Below, one piece after another: positions 21,799-29,312 of a DNA stretch of 37,254 bases. Under the pieces are notes generated by a model, which made no database searches, was not told the origin of the DNA, and saw only the letters and a program-made list of their open reading frames with translations. The number at the start of each line of letters is the position of its first letter. Positions within the stretch are counted from its first letter, which is position 1. Source of the DNA: Chloroflexota bacterium (GTDB lineage Bacteria > Chloroflexota > UBA6077 > SHYK01); assembly GCA_009377635.1 (NCBI GenBank), contig WHTR01000023.1:1-37254 (forward strand), in the 5' to 3' direction. The translations under genes and the position numbers were made by a program.

Positions 21799-23036
21799 TG
21801 GTGGTGCCGACCTACACCGTCGAGATCGGCTTCACGACGACGCTACCGATGGACACGATGATCCTCGATACGGGCCGGCTCGACCAGAGCATCCTCGGCG
21901 GTGGGGATGAGCAGATCGTCTGGACGGACATCAGCGGATTCGTGGAGGACATCCAGGTCAGCTACGGCAAGCAGGACATCCTGGACCGCTACGAGGCGGC
22001 GACGGCGTCGGTCACCCTCGGCAACGCCGATGGCCGCTTCTCGCCGGAGAACCCGGCCTCCCCGTTCTTCGGGCAGCTTCAGGTCGGGAAGCCGATCCGC
22101 ATCCGGATGCGTCACGTCGTGGAGGTCAACCTGTTTGCTGGGGATATCCAGCGCTACGTCGCTGATCCCCGACGCGAGCAGCCGACGATGATCATCGACG
22201 CCTCGGACATCGACCTGCGGCTCAAGAATACGGAGCTGCGGAACGTCGTCCCGCAGGAGACGACTGGCGCGCGCATCAATCGGGTGCTCGACCACATCGG
22301 ATTTAAAGGCTACCGGGATATCGATACCGGCGTTGCGCTGCTCGACGCGCGGGAGCTCGACGTGCTGGGCTTAAACCACGTGCAGGACGTGGTGAAGATC
22401 GAGCTCGGGACGTTCTGGACGCAGACGCCGGTGACCTCGGCACGGTCCGTCATCTTCCGGGACCGCAACGCGCGCATCCAGCGGCCGGCGTCCACCACCG
22501 CGCAGGCCACGTTTGGTGGGGACGGATTTGGCTACCAGGGCCTGGAGTACGACCTCTCGACGGACTTGCTGGCCAACGAGGTCCGCGCGACGAAGCTGGA
22601 CGAGGAGGGCCATGGGACCGTGCAGATCGCTGAGGACGAGGAGAGCCAGGTGGCCTTCGGCGGGGTCTGGACGCTCAGTTTCGAGAGCACCCATTTCGGC
22701 TCGGACGCGGAGGCGGCGGGCTGGGCGGCGGAGATGCTCGGCCGGCGGCGGGAGCCGAAGGGTCGGCTGCTCTCGCTGACCTATGACGCGCTGGCGTCTG
22801 GAGGCGAGCTCGCGGCGGCGATGCTGCGGACGATCAACGACCGGGTCGCCGTCATCCACCCAAACCTGGCCATCAGCCGGGATTTCTACATCGAGGGGGT
22901 GAAGCACGCCATTCGGGCGGACCCGCGTGCGCACACCGTGTCGTACTTCGTCTCGCCAGCGCCGCCGAGCTGCATCGTGACCTTGAATGATTCTGAACTC
23001 GGTATGCTCGATCATTGTGTGTTGGGGGTTGCTTAA
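21798..23036 (+). CDS. distal tail/baseplate hub protein
   Basis: 412 aa, TGATG-coupled to the tape measure gene. Beta-rich throughout: VWTDISGFVEDIQVSYGKQD, YEAATASVTLGNADGRFSPE and NPASPFFGQLQVGKPIRIRM are hallmarks of a common siphovirus tail-tip protein downstream of the tape measure. The C-terminal half (LLSLTYDALASG, VIHPNLAISRDFYIEGVKH) likely faces the tail tip. Probably joins the tube to fibres. The split of roles between this and the next proteins is not certain. Confidence 0.82.
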   Translation: MVVPTYTVEIGFTTTLPMDTMILDTGRLDQSILGGGDEQIVWTDISGFVEDIQVSYGKQDILDRYEAATASVTLGNADGRFSPENPASPFFGQLQVGKPIRIRMRHVVEVNLFAGDIQRYVADPRREQPTMIIDASDIDLRLKNTELRNVVPQETTGARINRVLDHIGFKGYRDIDTGVALLDARELDVLGLNHVQDVVKIELGTFWTQTPVTSARSVIFRDRNARIQRPASTTAQATFGGDGFGYQGLEYDLSTDLLANEVRATKLDEEGHGTVQIAEDEESQVAFGGVWTLSFESTHFGSDAEAAGWAAEMLGRRREPKGRLLSLTYDALASGGELAAAMLRTINDRVAVIHPNLAISRDFYIEGVKHAIRADPRAHTVSYFVSPAPPSCIVTLNDSELGMLDHCVLGVA

Positions 23037-23617
23037 TGCCGTGGGTTTTGCCTCGTACCTGGGTAAGTGGCGAGATATTGACCGCAGCGCTCATGAATAC
23101 GCACGTTCGGGATAACCTGCGGGTTACGACGCATGCCATCGGTTCAGATAATGCGCTCACCGAAACGAATACAACGACTGCTGAAGTGACGGCCTGGAGC
23201 TTTACCGTCTCGGCGAATACACTCGGAACAACTGGGCTCCTCCATCTGGTGGGTACGTTGAAATGGCACGATTCGACGGCGAGCAATCCAGACTTCACGC
23301 TGCGCTATAAGTACGGTGGGCAGACGTTCTTCTCGCACACGCGGACGGTTGATGACGAGGATGTCTCTGCCGAGATTCATTTGTGGATCATCGCGCGCGG
23401 CGCCACAAACGTCCAGCAGGCGCACGGGCAGGTGCAACATTCCACCTGGGATGACGCAGCCGCTCCGGCCGATGTGAGCATGTTCCATCGACATAAGCAA
23501 TTGTCCGTCGATTCGACCTTTAACCAGGCGCTCGTCGTGACCGTGCAGATGAATGTATCTAATGTAGCGGCTAGCTGGCAGAAGCAAGGGGCGCTTGTTC
23601 AGGCGGTGAGCACGTAG
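23036..23617 (+). CDS. tail-tip/fibre-associated protein
   Basis: 193 aa. ATG 23036 overlaps the previous TAA (TAATG). Starts MPWVLPRTWVSGEILTAALM then NTHVRDNL, a widespread N-terminal motif of phage tail-fibre-like proteins. The remainder is a beta-sandwich-like Thr/Ser-rich domain (TAWSFTVSANTLGTTGLLHL; VQMNVSNVAASW). GC content appears lower than in the flanking structural genes, hinting at separate acquisition. Likely a receptor-proximal protein. Confidence 0.75.
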   Translation: MPWVLPRTWVSGEILTAALMNTHVRDNLRVTTHAIGSDNALTETNTTTAEVTAWSFTVSANTLGTTGLLHLVGTLKWHDSTASNPDFTLRYKYGGQTFFSHTRTVDDEDVSAEIHLWIIARGATNVQQAHGQVQHSTWDDAAAPADVSMFHRHKQLSVDSTFNQALVVTVQMNVSNVAASWQKQGALVQAVST

Positions 23618-23625
23618 GGTGTGGC

Positions 23626-23850
23626 ATGGATTTAGGCGAGCTTATCCAGCAGGTTGGGTTGCCCGTCGCGATGCTCATTCTTGCGCTTATCACGGGTGCA
23701 AGAGGTGACTGGGCCTTCGGCCGCGAACTGCGCGAGCTACGAGCCCGGAATGACGAGCTGTGGGAACTTCTGCGACCCACGCTCGGCGTGGCGCAGACTG
23801 CCGTGGATACCATCGAGCGGGAACGGAGCTCGACGCGGAGGATCCGGTGA
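23626..23850 (+). CDS. small membrane protein with one transmembrane helix
   Basis: 74 aa. One hydrophobic segment (QQVGLPVAMLILALITGARG) followed by a charged helix with heptads (ELRELRARNDELWELLRP). The shape, an N-terminal TM plus cytoplasmic coiled coil, matches small phage proteins near holins or of Rz-like topology, but it is not the expected i-spanin. Function unknown. Confidence 0.7.
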   Translation: MDLGELIQQVGLPVAMLILALITGARGDWAFGRELRELRARNDELWELLRPTLGVAQTAVDTIERERSSTRRIR

Positions 23851-24008
23851 AGTGGCTTCGTCGGCTCCTTCAGTGGCGGCGGCAGCAGGTGGGGCTCACA
23901 TCAGAACGGAATGGTGAGCTGGAGCAGGTCCGGCGTGAGCAACGGGAGATCATGCAGCGGGCACGTGCGCTCGGACTGGTTGCTGAGGTGGAGCGCCGAG
24001 AGTCATGA
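23847..24008 (+). CDS. small basic helical protein
   Basis: 53 aa, GTG start at 23847 with GGAGGA 4 bases upstream and overlapping the TGA of the previous gene. Arg/Gln/Glu-rich helix (LRRLLQWRRQQVGL, ELEQVRREQREIMQRARALG). Too short for family assignment. Coupled to the membrane proteins on both sides. Confidence 0.65.
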   Translation: MKWLRRLLQWRRQQVGLTSERNGELEQVRREQREIMQRARALGLVAEVERRES

Positions 24009-24376
24009 CCGTGGTCTTTGTCTGGATATGGCTCATGCTCACGGCGCTCGGCGCGGGTCTCTCCGTCTATCTGCTGCGGGAGGCGCAGGACGATGCGACC
24101 GCCTTGCGGATCAGTGGCCTCAATGGTGCCCGGCGGCTCATCGCGACGCGGAACGTGCGCGACGAATGGCTCCGGCTCACGATCTACGCGCTTGGCGTGG
24201 CACTCGGGGTGTGGGTCTTGACGGGGACGCCGGGGCCTCCAGTGGCGCGGAGTGCGGGCATCGCGGGCGTGCTCGTCGTCATCATCGCGCTCTTGACGAC
24301 GATGACGGCGCTGGCGATCCGGGACCGCAGGCGGCTGATGCGGACGGTTGCGGATCGGAAGGAGGAGAACGGGTGA
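24005..24376 (+). CDS. membrane protein, three transmembrane segments
   Basis: 123 aa, ATGA-coupled. Hydrophobic segments at about 2-24 (VVFVWIWLMLTALGAGLSVY), 57-75 (LTIYALGVALGVWVL) and 83-103 (AGIAGVLVVIIALLTTMTAL), then a basic tail. Could be part of the lysis cassette or a tail-associated membrane factor. No family recognised. Confidence 0.72.
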   Translation: MTVVFVWIWLMLTALGAGLSVYLLREAQDDATALRISGLNGARRLIATRNVRDEWLRLTIYALGVALGVWVLTGTPGPPVARSAGIAGVLVVIIALLTTMTALAIRDRRRLMRTVADRKEENG

Positions 24377-24540
24377 TGATGCAGATAACACCCTTTCAAA
24401 TCGGCGATGAAATGGAGCGCCTGCTCGGGATCTGGAAGGCAAACGGGAACGGCATTGGCGATATGTCGTTGTTCACGTGGCGACGGCTCCTTTGGAGTCG
24501 CTGGCGCTATCTGGTCGGTCGCCTGACGGAGGATGGGTAA
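24376..24540 (+). CDS. small hypothetical protein
   Basis: 54 aa. Two ATGs in tandem (24376 and 24379); GGAGGAG lies upstream. MMQITPFQIGDEMERLLGIW then a Trp/Arg-rich segment (TWRRLLWSRWRYLVGRLT) that could lie at a membrane surface. Fits between two membrane-protein genes with stop and start overlapping the holin candidate. Function unknown. Confidence 0.65.
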   Translation: MMQITPFQIGDEMERLLGIWKANGNGIGDMSLFTWRRLLWSRWRYLVGRLTEDG

Positions 24541-24707
24541 TGGATCGCTATCGAAAGGCGCTCGTCTCGGTCGTTGGCGCCGGCGTGGCGATCCTCGCGG
24601 CGTACGGCATCCCGGTCGAGCCGGAGCTGAGCACCGCAATCGTGACGCTGGTTACTGCCTTGCTTGTCTATATTGTGCCGAACGCAACACAGGAGGCGAA
24701 TTCATGA
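24540..24707 (+). CDS. holin-like protein
   Basis: 55 aa, ATG overlapping the preceding TAA. Short basic N-terminus (MDRYRKALV), first hydrophobic helix (SVVGAGVAILAAYGI), a short acidic turn (VEPELS) and a second helix (AIVTLVTALLVYIVP). This matches a small two-helix holin type common in phages of GC-rich Gram-positive hosts. The lysins are about 3 kb downstream, not adjacent. Holin identity is inferred from topology. Confidence 0.7.
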   Translation: MDRYRKALVSVVGAGVAILAAYGIPVEPELSTAIVTLVTALLVYIVPNATQEANS

Positions 24708-25084
24708 CCGCCCTTTCTGACGTAGGAGAGACCCAGCTGCTCAAGTACCTCGTAAACCAGACGCCGACGGCGCCGGTCCAGCCGCTCAAGGTGGCACTCA
24801 TGAGTGCTGCGCCCAGCGATAGCGCGGTCGGGACAGAGATCGCCGGTGGCAGCTATGCGCGGCAGAACATCACCTTCTCGGCGGTGTCCGCCGATGTCGC
24901 GACGAACAGCGCGGACATCACGTTCACCAATATGCCGGCGGCGACCGTCGGCTGGGTGAACATCTACGACTCGGCCGGGACGCCCGTCCGCTGGCTCCAT
25001 GGCGCGCTTGCGGCAAGCAAGACGTTCACGGCGGGAGACAGCTTCACGATCCCAGCGGGCTCACTCACGATCACCCTCGCCTGA
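24704..25084 (+). CDS. phage tail-fibre-like/adhesin small protein
   Basis: 126 aa, ATGA-coupled, GGAGG upstream. MTALSDVGETQLLKYLVNQT then the conserved layout VALMSAAP... GTEIAGGSYARQNITF... NSADITF... WLHGALAASKTFTAGDSFTI and PAGSLTITLA. This short beta-rich protein appears in many siphoviruses near fibre and lysis genes. Probably virion tail tip or fibre related. Precise role unknown. Confidence 0.75.
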   Translation: MTALSDVGETQLLKYLVNQTPTAPVQPLKVALMSAAPSDSAVGTEIAGGSYARQNITFSAVSADVATNSADITFTNMPAATVGWVNIYDSAGTPVRWLHGALAASKTFTAGDSFTIPAGSLTITLA

Positions 25085-25088
25085 TCTG

Positions 25089-27533
25089 ATGGCCGTCACC
25101 TACACGGCGAACACCTCCACCACGACGCTCACGTCACGGACGAACACGCTGATCTCGAAGCCGTCATCGGTGGCGACCGGTGACACGCTCCTAGCGGTGC
25201 TCCACATCCGGTCCGCCACGGCGACGGTGCCGGCCGGGTGGGTCCTCATCGGGTCCGTCCGCAACACGAGCAACGACTTCTGGACGTATGCCGCCTACCG
25301 GGTCGTTGAAGCAGGCGATCCCTCGAGCTGGGCCTGGACGCATGGATCGGCGACCACGCAGGGAGCTTGTGAGCGGCTCACGGGCGTGCACGCGACATCG
25401 GTGCTCGATCCGGGTACGGTGCAGGTCGCGCAGGGCAGTGGCACGACGCACAGCGTGGCCGGGCTCACCACGCTGGGGGCCGGCACGGGTGTGACGCTCT
25501 GCATCTCGCACTTCTCGGCCGCGAGCTACTCGTCAACGACGCTGACAGAACGATTCGATAACACGCGGATCGGCATCTTCGGCGCCGTCCAAGCGAGTGC
25601 TGGCGCGACCGGCACCGAGAGCGCCTCGACCAGCACAAGTAATGGCTACGCGGCGGTGCTCTTCGGATTCCGGGATGCGGCAGCCAGTATCGCCGGCGTC
25701 GTGTTCGAGGGCTCGCCGACGACGGTGCCGGGCGACTTCCACACCGACACGGCCATTGACAAGCCGTTCGGGACACAGACCGGCGACCTACTCATTGCCG
25801 CGATGGAGATCGAGACATTCATCGCGGATATCGATCCGCCCGCCGGATGGACCATCGTCACGAAGTGGGCACACCCGACCGTGTTCTTCGCCATGGTCAT
25901 CGCGCGGCGGGTCGTGGCGGCCGGTGACCCGGCGTCATGGAACTGGAGCCATCCGAACGCGTTCAGCCTCGGCGGCTGCATCCGCGTCAGTGGCGCTCAC
26001 ACGGCCGGCGCGCTCGATCCGGCCTTGGTATCGACACAGACGGGCTCGAGCGCGACGCATTCTGCCGGTGGGGTCACGACGACGAAGGCCGGCGCCGGCA
26101 TCGTCCTGGCCCTCGTGCACTTCGGATCGGTGACGTATAGCGCACCGACGCTGATCGAACGGCTGGGAGCCGAGTACCTGTCCCTCTTCGGCGAGGTGCA
26201 GGCGAGCGCGGGCGCCTCGGGCACGGAGAGCGCGACGGCGAGCGGAAGTGACGACTATGTCGGGGCCGTGTTCGGGATCGCGCCACCGGTCACGGTTCAG
26301 ACCGGCGCGGTGAGTCTGCTCGGGAGTGGCACGCTCACGGCCAGTGGCGTGCGCCGGCAACTTGGAGCCGTGGCGCTTGCAGGGAGCGGGAGCCTCGCGG
26401 TGGCGGGGACCCGGACGGCTGGTGGCAGCGCCGCCCTCCTTGGCGCGGGGGTTCTCGCGGTCGATGGCATTCGGGTCGCCTCGAGTGCCGTGCCTTTGGC
26501 TGGGAGTACCTCGCTTGCGGTGGCTGGTGTTCGGCAGGTCACCTCAGCCTGCGCCTTTGCGGCGACCAGCATCCTCACCGCCGATGGGCACGTGACGCAG
26601 CACGGAGCGGTGGCCCTTGCGGCGACCAGCGCCCTCGGCTCAGACGGCCAGGTCGGGGCGAGCGGGACCGCTGTGCTCACCGTATCGGCTGCGCTCGCTG
26701 CTGAGGGCACCGTCACGCAGCTGGGTGCCGTCGATGTGTCCGTGGCCGGGATGATCGCGGCAGACGGCGTTCTGCTCACTTCAGGCGCCGCGCACCTGAC
26801 CGGCGCGGCGGACCTCGCCGCCGCCGGTGTGCGCGTCCACGTTGGCGCCGCCGGCCTTGCCGGGCACGCCACGCTCCTCGCGGCGGGCGTCATCGGCTCC
26901 GTTGGTGAGACGATGCTGCTCATGAGCGCAGCGCTCACGGCCGATGGGACCGTTACGCAGGTCGGCGCCGTGGCGCTCGATGCGACCGCAACCCTCCAAG
27001 CTGCCGGCTTCATCCTGGTTGTCGGCGTCGTCGTCGGTGCGGCGGAGCTGGCGCCCCATGCCGAGCTCTCCGTCGCCGGGGTCCGCACGACGACCGGGGC
27101 CGCACAGCTTGTGGCCGATGGCTCCCTTGCTGCCAGTGGCGTACGGATCGTGTCGGGTGCCGTGGCATTCGGGTCAGCGGCTGAGCTGACCGCTTCTGGT
27201 GTGCGGGCGGTGCGCGCGGCACTCGAGCTGACCGTGGCATCCGCCCTCGATGTGATGGGGACGCAGACCGCCTATGGCGCAGTCGAACTGCTCGGCTCGG
27301 CGGAGCTCGCGATATCGGGTGAGATCGTTGGTGTCGGACCGCCGCAGATACCGTATCCGACCCCGACGCGCGTTGTCCTTCCCTCCTCTGGGAGACGCGG
27401 CGTAACGGCCCGTGACGGACGCCAGACGGCGGGCGTCGGAACGGGGAGCCGAAACGCGACAATAGGAGACACGTGCCAGCGAATACACGTCGGGAACGGA
27501 CGGCGATCCGTCGTACTCCGGGAGGACAGATGA
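25089..27533 (+). CDS. large tail fibre protein with duplicated head domain and 17 x 20-aa repeat
   Basis: 814 aa from ATG 25089 (4 bases after the previous stop). Residues about 1-200 and 201-400 are two divergent copies of one domain: AGDPSSWAWTH matches AGDPASWNWSH, and VQASAGATGTESA matches VQASAGASGTESA. Residues 406-749 are seventeen 20-residue repeats (GAVxLxGSxxLxASGVRxxx), likely a beta-helix or beta-solenoid shaft. The last 65 are basic and unrelated. Probably the main receptor-binding fibre. The repeats give a way to change length by recombination. Confidence 0.85.
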   Translation: MAVTYTANTSTTTLTSRTNTLISKPSSVATGDTLLAVLHIRSATATVPAGWVLIGSVRNTSNDFWTYAAYRVVEAGDPSSWAWTHGSATTQGACERLTGVHATSVLDPGTVQVAQGSGTTHSVAGLTTLGAGTGVTLCISHFSAASYSSTTLTERFDNTRIGIFGAVQASAGATGTESASTSTSNGYAAVLFGFRDAAASIAGVVFEGSPTTVPGDFHTDTAIDKPFGTQTGDLLIAAMEIETFIADIDPPAGWTIVTKWAHPTVFFAMVIARRVVAAGDPASWNWSHPNAFSLGGCIRVSGAHTAGALDPALVSTQTGSSATHSAGGVTTTKAGAGIVLALVHFGSVTYSAPTLIERLGAEYLSLFGEVQASAGASGTESATASGSDDYVGAVFGIAPPVTVQTGAVSLLGSGTLTASGVRRQLGAVALAGSGSLAVAGTRTAGGSAALLGAGVLAVDGIRVASSAVPLAGSTSLAVAGVRQVTSACAFAATSILTADGHVTQHGAVALAATSALGSDGQVGASGTAVLTVSAALAAEGTVTQLGAVDVSVAGMIAADGVLLTSGAAHLTGAADLAAAGVRVHVGAAGLAGHATLLAAGVIGSVGETMLLMSAALTADGTVTQVGAVALDATATLQAAGFILVVGVVVGAAELAPHAELSVAGVRTTTGAAQLVADGSLAASGVRIVSGAVAFGSAAELTASGVRAVRAALELTVASALDVMGTQTAYGAVELLGSAELAISGEIVGVGPPQIPYPTPTRVVLPSSGRRGVTARDGRQTAGVGTGSRNATIGDTCQRIHVGNGRRSVVLREDR
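26304..27335 (+). repeat. seventeen tandem 60-bp coding repeats
   Basis: Seventeen units of 60 bp each encode 20 residues in one frame; one (unit 12) has 12 extra bases. Units have diverged in DNA, so they are visible mainly as protein (Gly-Ala-Val start, Leu at 5 and 11, Gly at 15, Val-Arg at 16-17). They form the shaft of the fibre protein. Confidence 0.85.
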
Positions 27534-27865
27534 CTGCGACGATTCAATTTCAGCTCAAGAGCGGAAGCACCTCCCCGGCGCTCGAAGCGTTCCTGGTAGA
27601 TGGGGACCATGCGGCCATTAATCTCGAGGGGGCCTCGGTCGTGTTCACGATGCAGGCGATAGACGGCGACGTCATCATTGATCGGGTTGCGGCAACCATC
27701 GTTGACGCTGAGGCGGGAGAGGTGCGGTACTCGTGGGCGGAGGGGGAGACGGACGCTCCCGCTGACTACCTGGCAGAATTCTCGGTGACGTTCCCCGACG
27801 GTGAGGTGTCGAAGTTCCCGAGCGATGATTGGGTCGCGATACGAATTCTGGGGGCGCTTGCCTGA
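27530..27865 (+). CDS. BppU-like baseplate/fibre accessory protein
   Basis: 111 aa. ATG 27530 follows GGAGGACAG and overlaps the fibre stop (ATGA). IQFQLKSGSTSPALEAFLVD, INLEGASVVFTMQA, VDAEAGEVRYSW and DYLAEFSVTFPDGEVSKFPS match the N-terminal fold of baseplate upper protein-like phage proteins (lubricated by the pattern LKxGdtgP..dL.ga.v.f). Likely a fibre-attachment or tip protein. Confidence 0.78.
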   Translation: MTATIQFQLKSGSTSPALEAFLVDGDHAAINLEGASVVFTMQAIDGDVIIDRVAATIVDAEAGEVRYSWAEGETDAPADYLAEFSVTFPDGEVSKFPSDDWVAIRILGALA

Positions 27866-28713
27866 TGGCCGATCCCGCCGTCGTCCACGAGATCATCACT
27901 GCGGCTGACGTGGCCGGTATCCCTCCGTTGCTTCTGCTCGCTCTCGGTGTGGCGGAATCGAACCTCGATCCGCATTCGGAGCGTTGGGCGAACCGGACGC
28001 GCGATGCACAGACGGCCATCGCCGAGGAGGCCATGCTCAGTCTCCAGAAGATCGTCGATGAGATCGTGGCGTCGGGCAGTGCAGATGTGAGTTTCGGTTT
28101 CGCACACATCGCGTGGCGCTGGAGCGGCGCATTCACCGGCTGGGCCGTCCGCGACATCATGGCCTTTCGCGAGAAGTCCTTCGACGTAGCCTATCAGGCG
28201 CCGGTCGCAGCGGCACGGATCAAGGGCCACTGGGATGGCGACGATTCTGACGCTGGACTCATGCGCGCTTTGCTGAAATACAACTGGCCCGCGGGGAACG
28301 GCAAGGCGAAATCGCCGGCCGTGCGGCTCAACTATGAGCGTGGATTGCGGGAAGCGAAGCAGATCATGGCAGCGTTTCGGACACGTGGCGAGCAGGAGGT
28401 GAGCACAATGGCCTATGACCCGACTTTGCGGCAATGGGAGCTACGGTATCGCGCGATCAAACCCGATCTGGCCTTTTGGCCCGGCTCCGGGATCACCCAG
28501 TGGTGGATGGCTGCGACGAAAGCGTTCTTTGCAGATGAGGGGCCGGACCCAGGGTTCCCGATATCGGGAAATTCCTCAAGTCCCGAAGAGGAATTCGAGT
28601 GGCAAGGAATTGCCTACGTCGGTGTGGTCTTCTCAAATGCCGGTCTGATCGAGCATCGAGACGGTGTGACCTCCCCAGCGGGGGCAGACAAAAGTGGATG
28701 GCCACTCCCATGA
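27865..28713 (+). CDS. lytic transglycosylase-like lysin with C-terminal domain
   Basis: 282 aa, TGATG-coupled to the preceding gene. LLLALGVAESNLDPHSERWA, with E31 as likely catalytic glutamate, and later VSFGFAHIAWRW follow the lysozyme/SLT pattern. Residues about 190-282 are a separate domain (TLRQWELRYRAIKPDLAFWP, TKAFFADEGPDPGFP), possibly wall- or substrate-binding. Predicted to cut the glycan strand of peptidoglycan during infection or lysis. Confidence 0.8.
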   Translation: MADPAVVHEIITAADVAGIPPLLLLALGVAESNLDPHSERWANRTRDAQTAIAEEAMLSLQKIVDEIVASGSADVSFGFAHIAWRWSGAFTGWAVRDIMAFREKSFDVAYQAPVAAARIKGHWDGDDSDAGLMRALLKYNWPAGNGKAKSPAVRLNYERGLREAKQIMAAFRTRGEQEVSTMAYDPTLRQWELRYRAIKPDLAFWPGSGITQWWMAATKAFFADEGPDPGFPISGNSSSPEEEFEWQGIAYVGVVFSNAGLIEHRDGVTSPAGADKSGWPLP

Positions 28714-29312
28714 GCTTGCTATTACTCCAGACACGCAGGCGCGTTCCTGAACCCGAGCCGGCACCTCTGACACCGAAGCCGAAGCCGCGAGAGGAGGGGT
28801 CGACCCCAGAGTGGCGTGGGAGTCCAAACTTTACGATTGGGCGGTCTGGGCGTCATGCGCTCGCGATTGTCCTGCACACCGCCGTTGGGTCACTCGACGG
28901 GATGACCGCCTGGTTTCAGCGGACGGACGCGCAGGTGTCAGCCCATTACGGCGTCGGCCTGGACGGCCGGATTCACCAATACGTGTTGCTGACGGATACG
29001 GCCTGGCACGCGGGCCGGCTCGAAACGGGGAACCGTTGGTCGGGACCATCGGGCGTCAATCCTAATGCGGTGACGGTAGGGATCGAGACGGAAGATCTCG
29101 GGCGACCGGAGACGGAGCCGGTGACGAATGCGCAGTACGACGCGGTACTCGAGTGCTGCTGGATCGCGCTACGGACGTACCCGGACATGGATTGGCTTGT
29201 TGCGCATCGGGCGATATCCCCGGCTTCGAGAAGCTGCCCGGCGGGTCGGTGGATCAACACGGGCCGCATCCAGCAATTATCCCGCGACCTGGGTCTTACC
29301 CTCGTGCTCTAG
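28710..29312 (+). CDS. N-acetylmuramoyl-L-alanine amidase (Amidase_2)
   Basis: 200 aa, ATGA-coupled to the transglycosylase-like gene. After a Pro-rich lead (residues 12-35) comes the amidase domain: H56 in IVLHTAVGS, Y80 in AHYGVGLDGRIHQYV, H100 in WHAGR, H166 in LVAHRAI and C176 in SRSCPAG. The zinc set H56/H166/C176 is that of T7 lysozyme-type amidases. Cleaves the amide bond between muramic acid and L-alanine. Paired lysin with the preceding gene. Its TAG stop overlaps the stop of the minus-strand lipoprotein gene. Confidence 0.93.
   Translation: MSLLLLQTRRRVPEPEPAPLTPKPKPREEGSTPEWRGSPNFTIGRSGRHALAIVLHTAVGSLDGMTAWFQRTDAQVSAHYGVGLDGRIHQYVLLTDTAWHAGRLETGNRWSGPSGVNPNAVTVGIETEDLGRPETEPVTNAQYDAVLECCWIALRTYPDMDWLVAHRAISPASRSCPAGRWINTGRIQQLSRDLGLTLVL

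Noticed and set aside
26304-27335. Non-coding tandem repeat array
   Set aside because: Units are in frame, vary mostly at synonymous or conservative sites and continue one long protein; it is a protein repeat.
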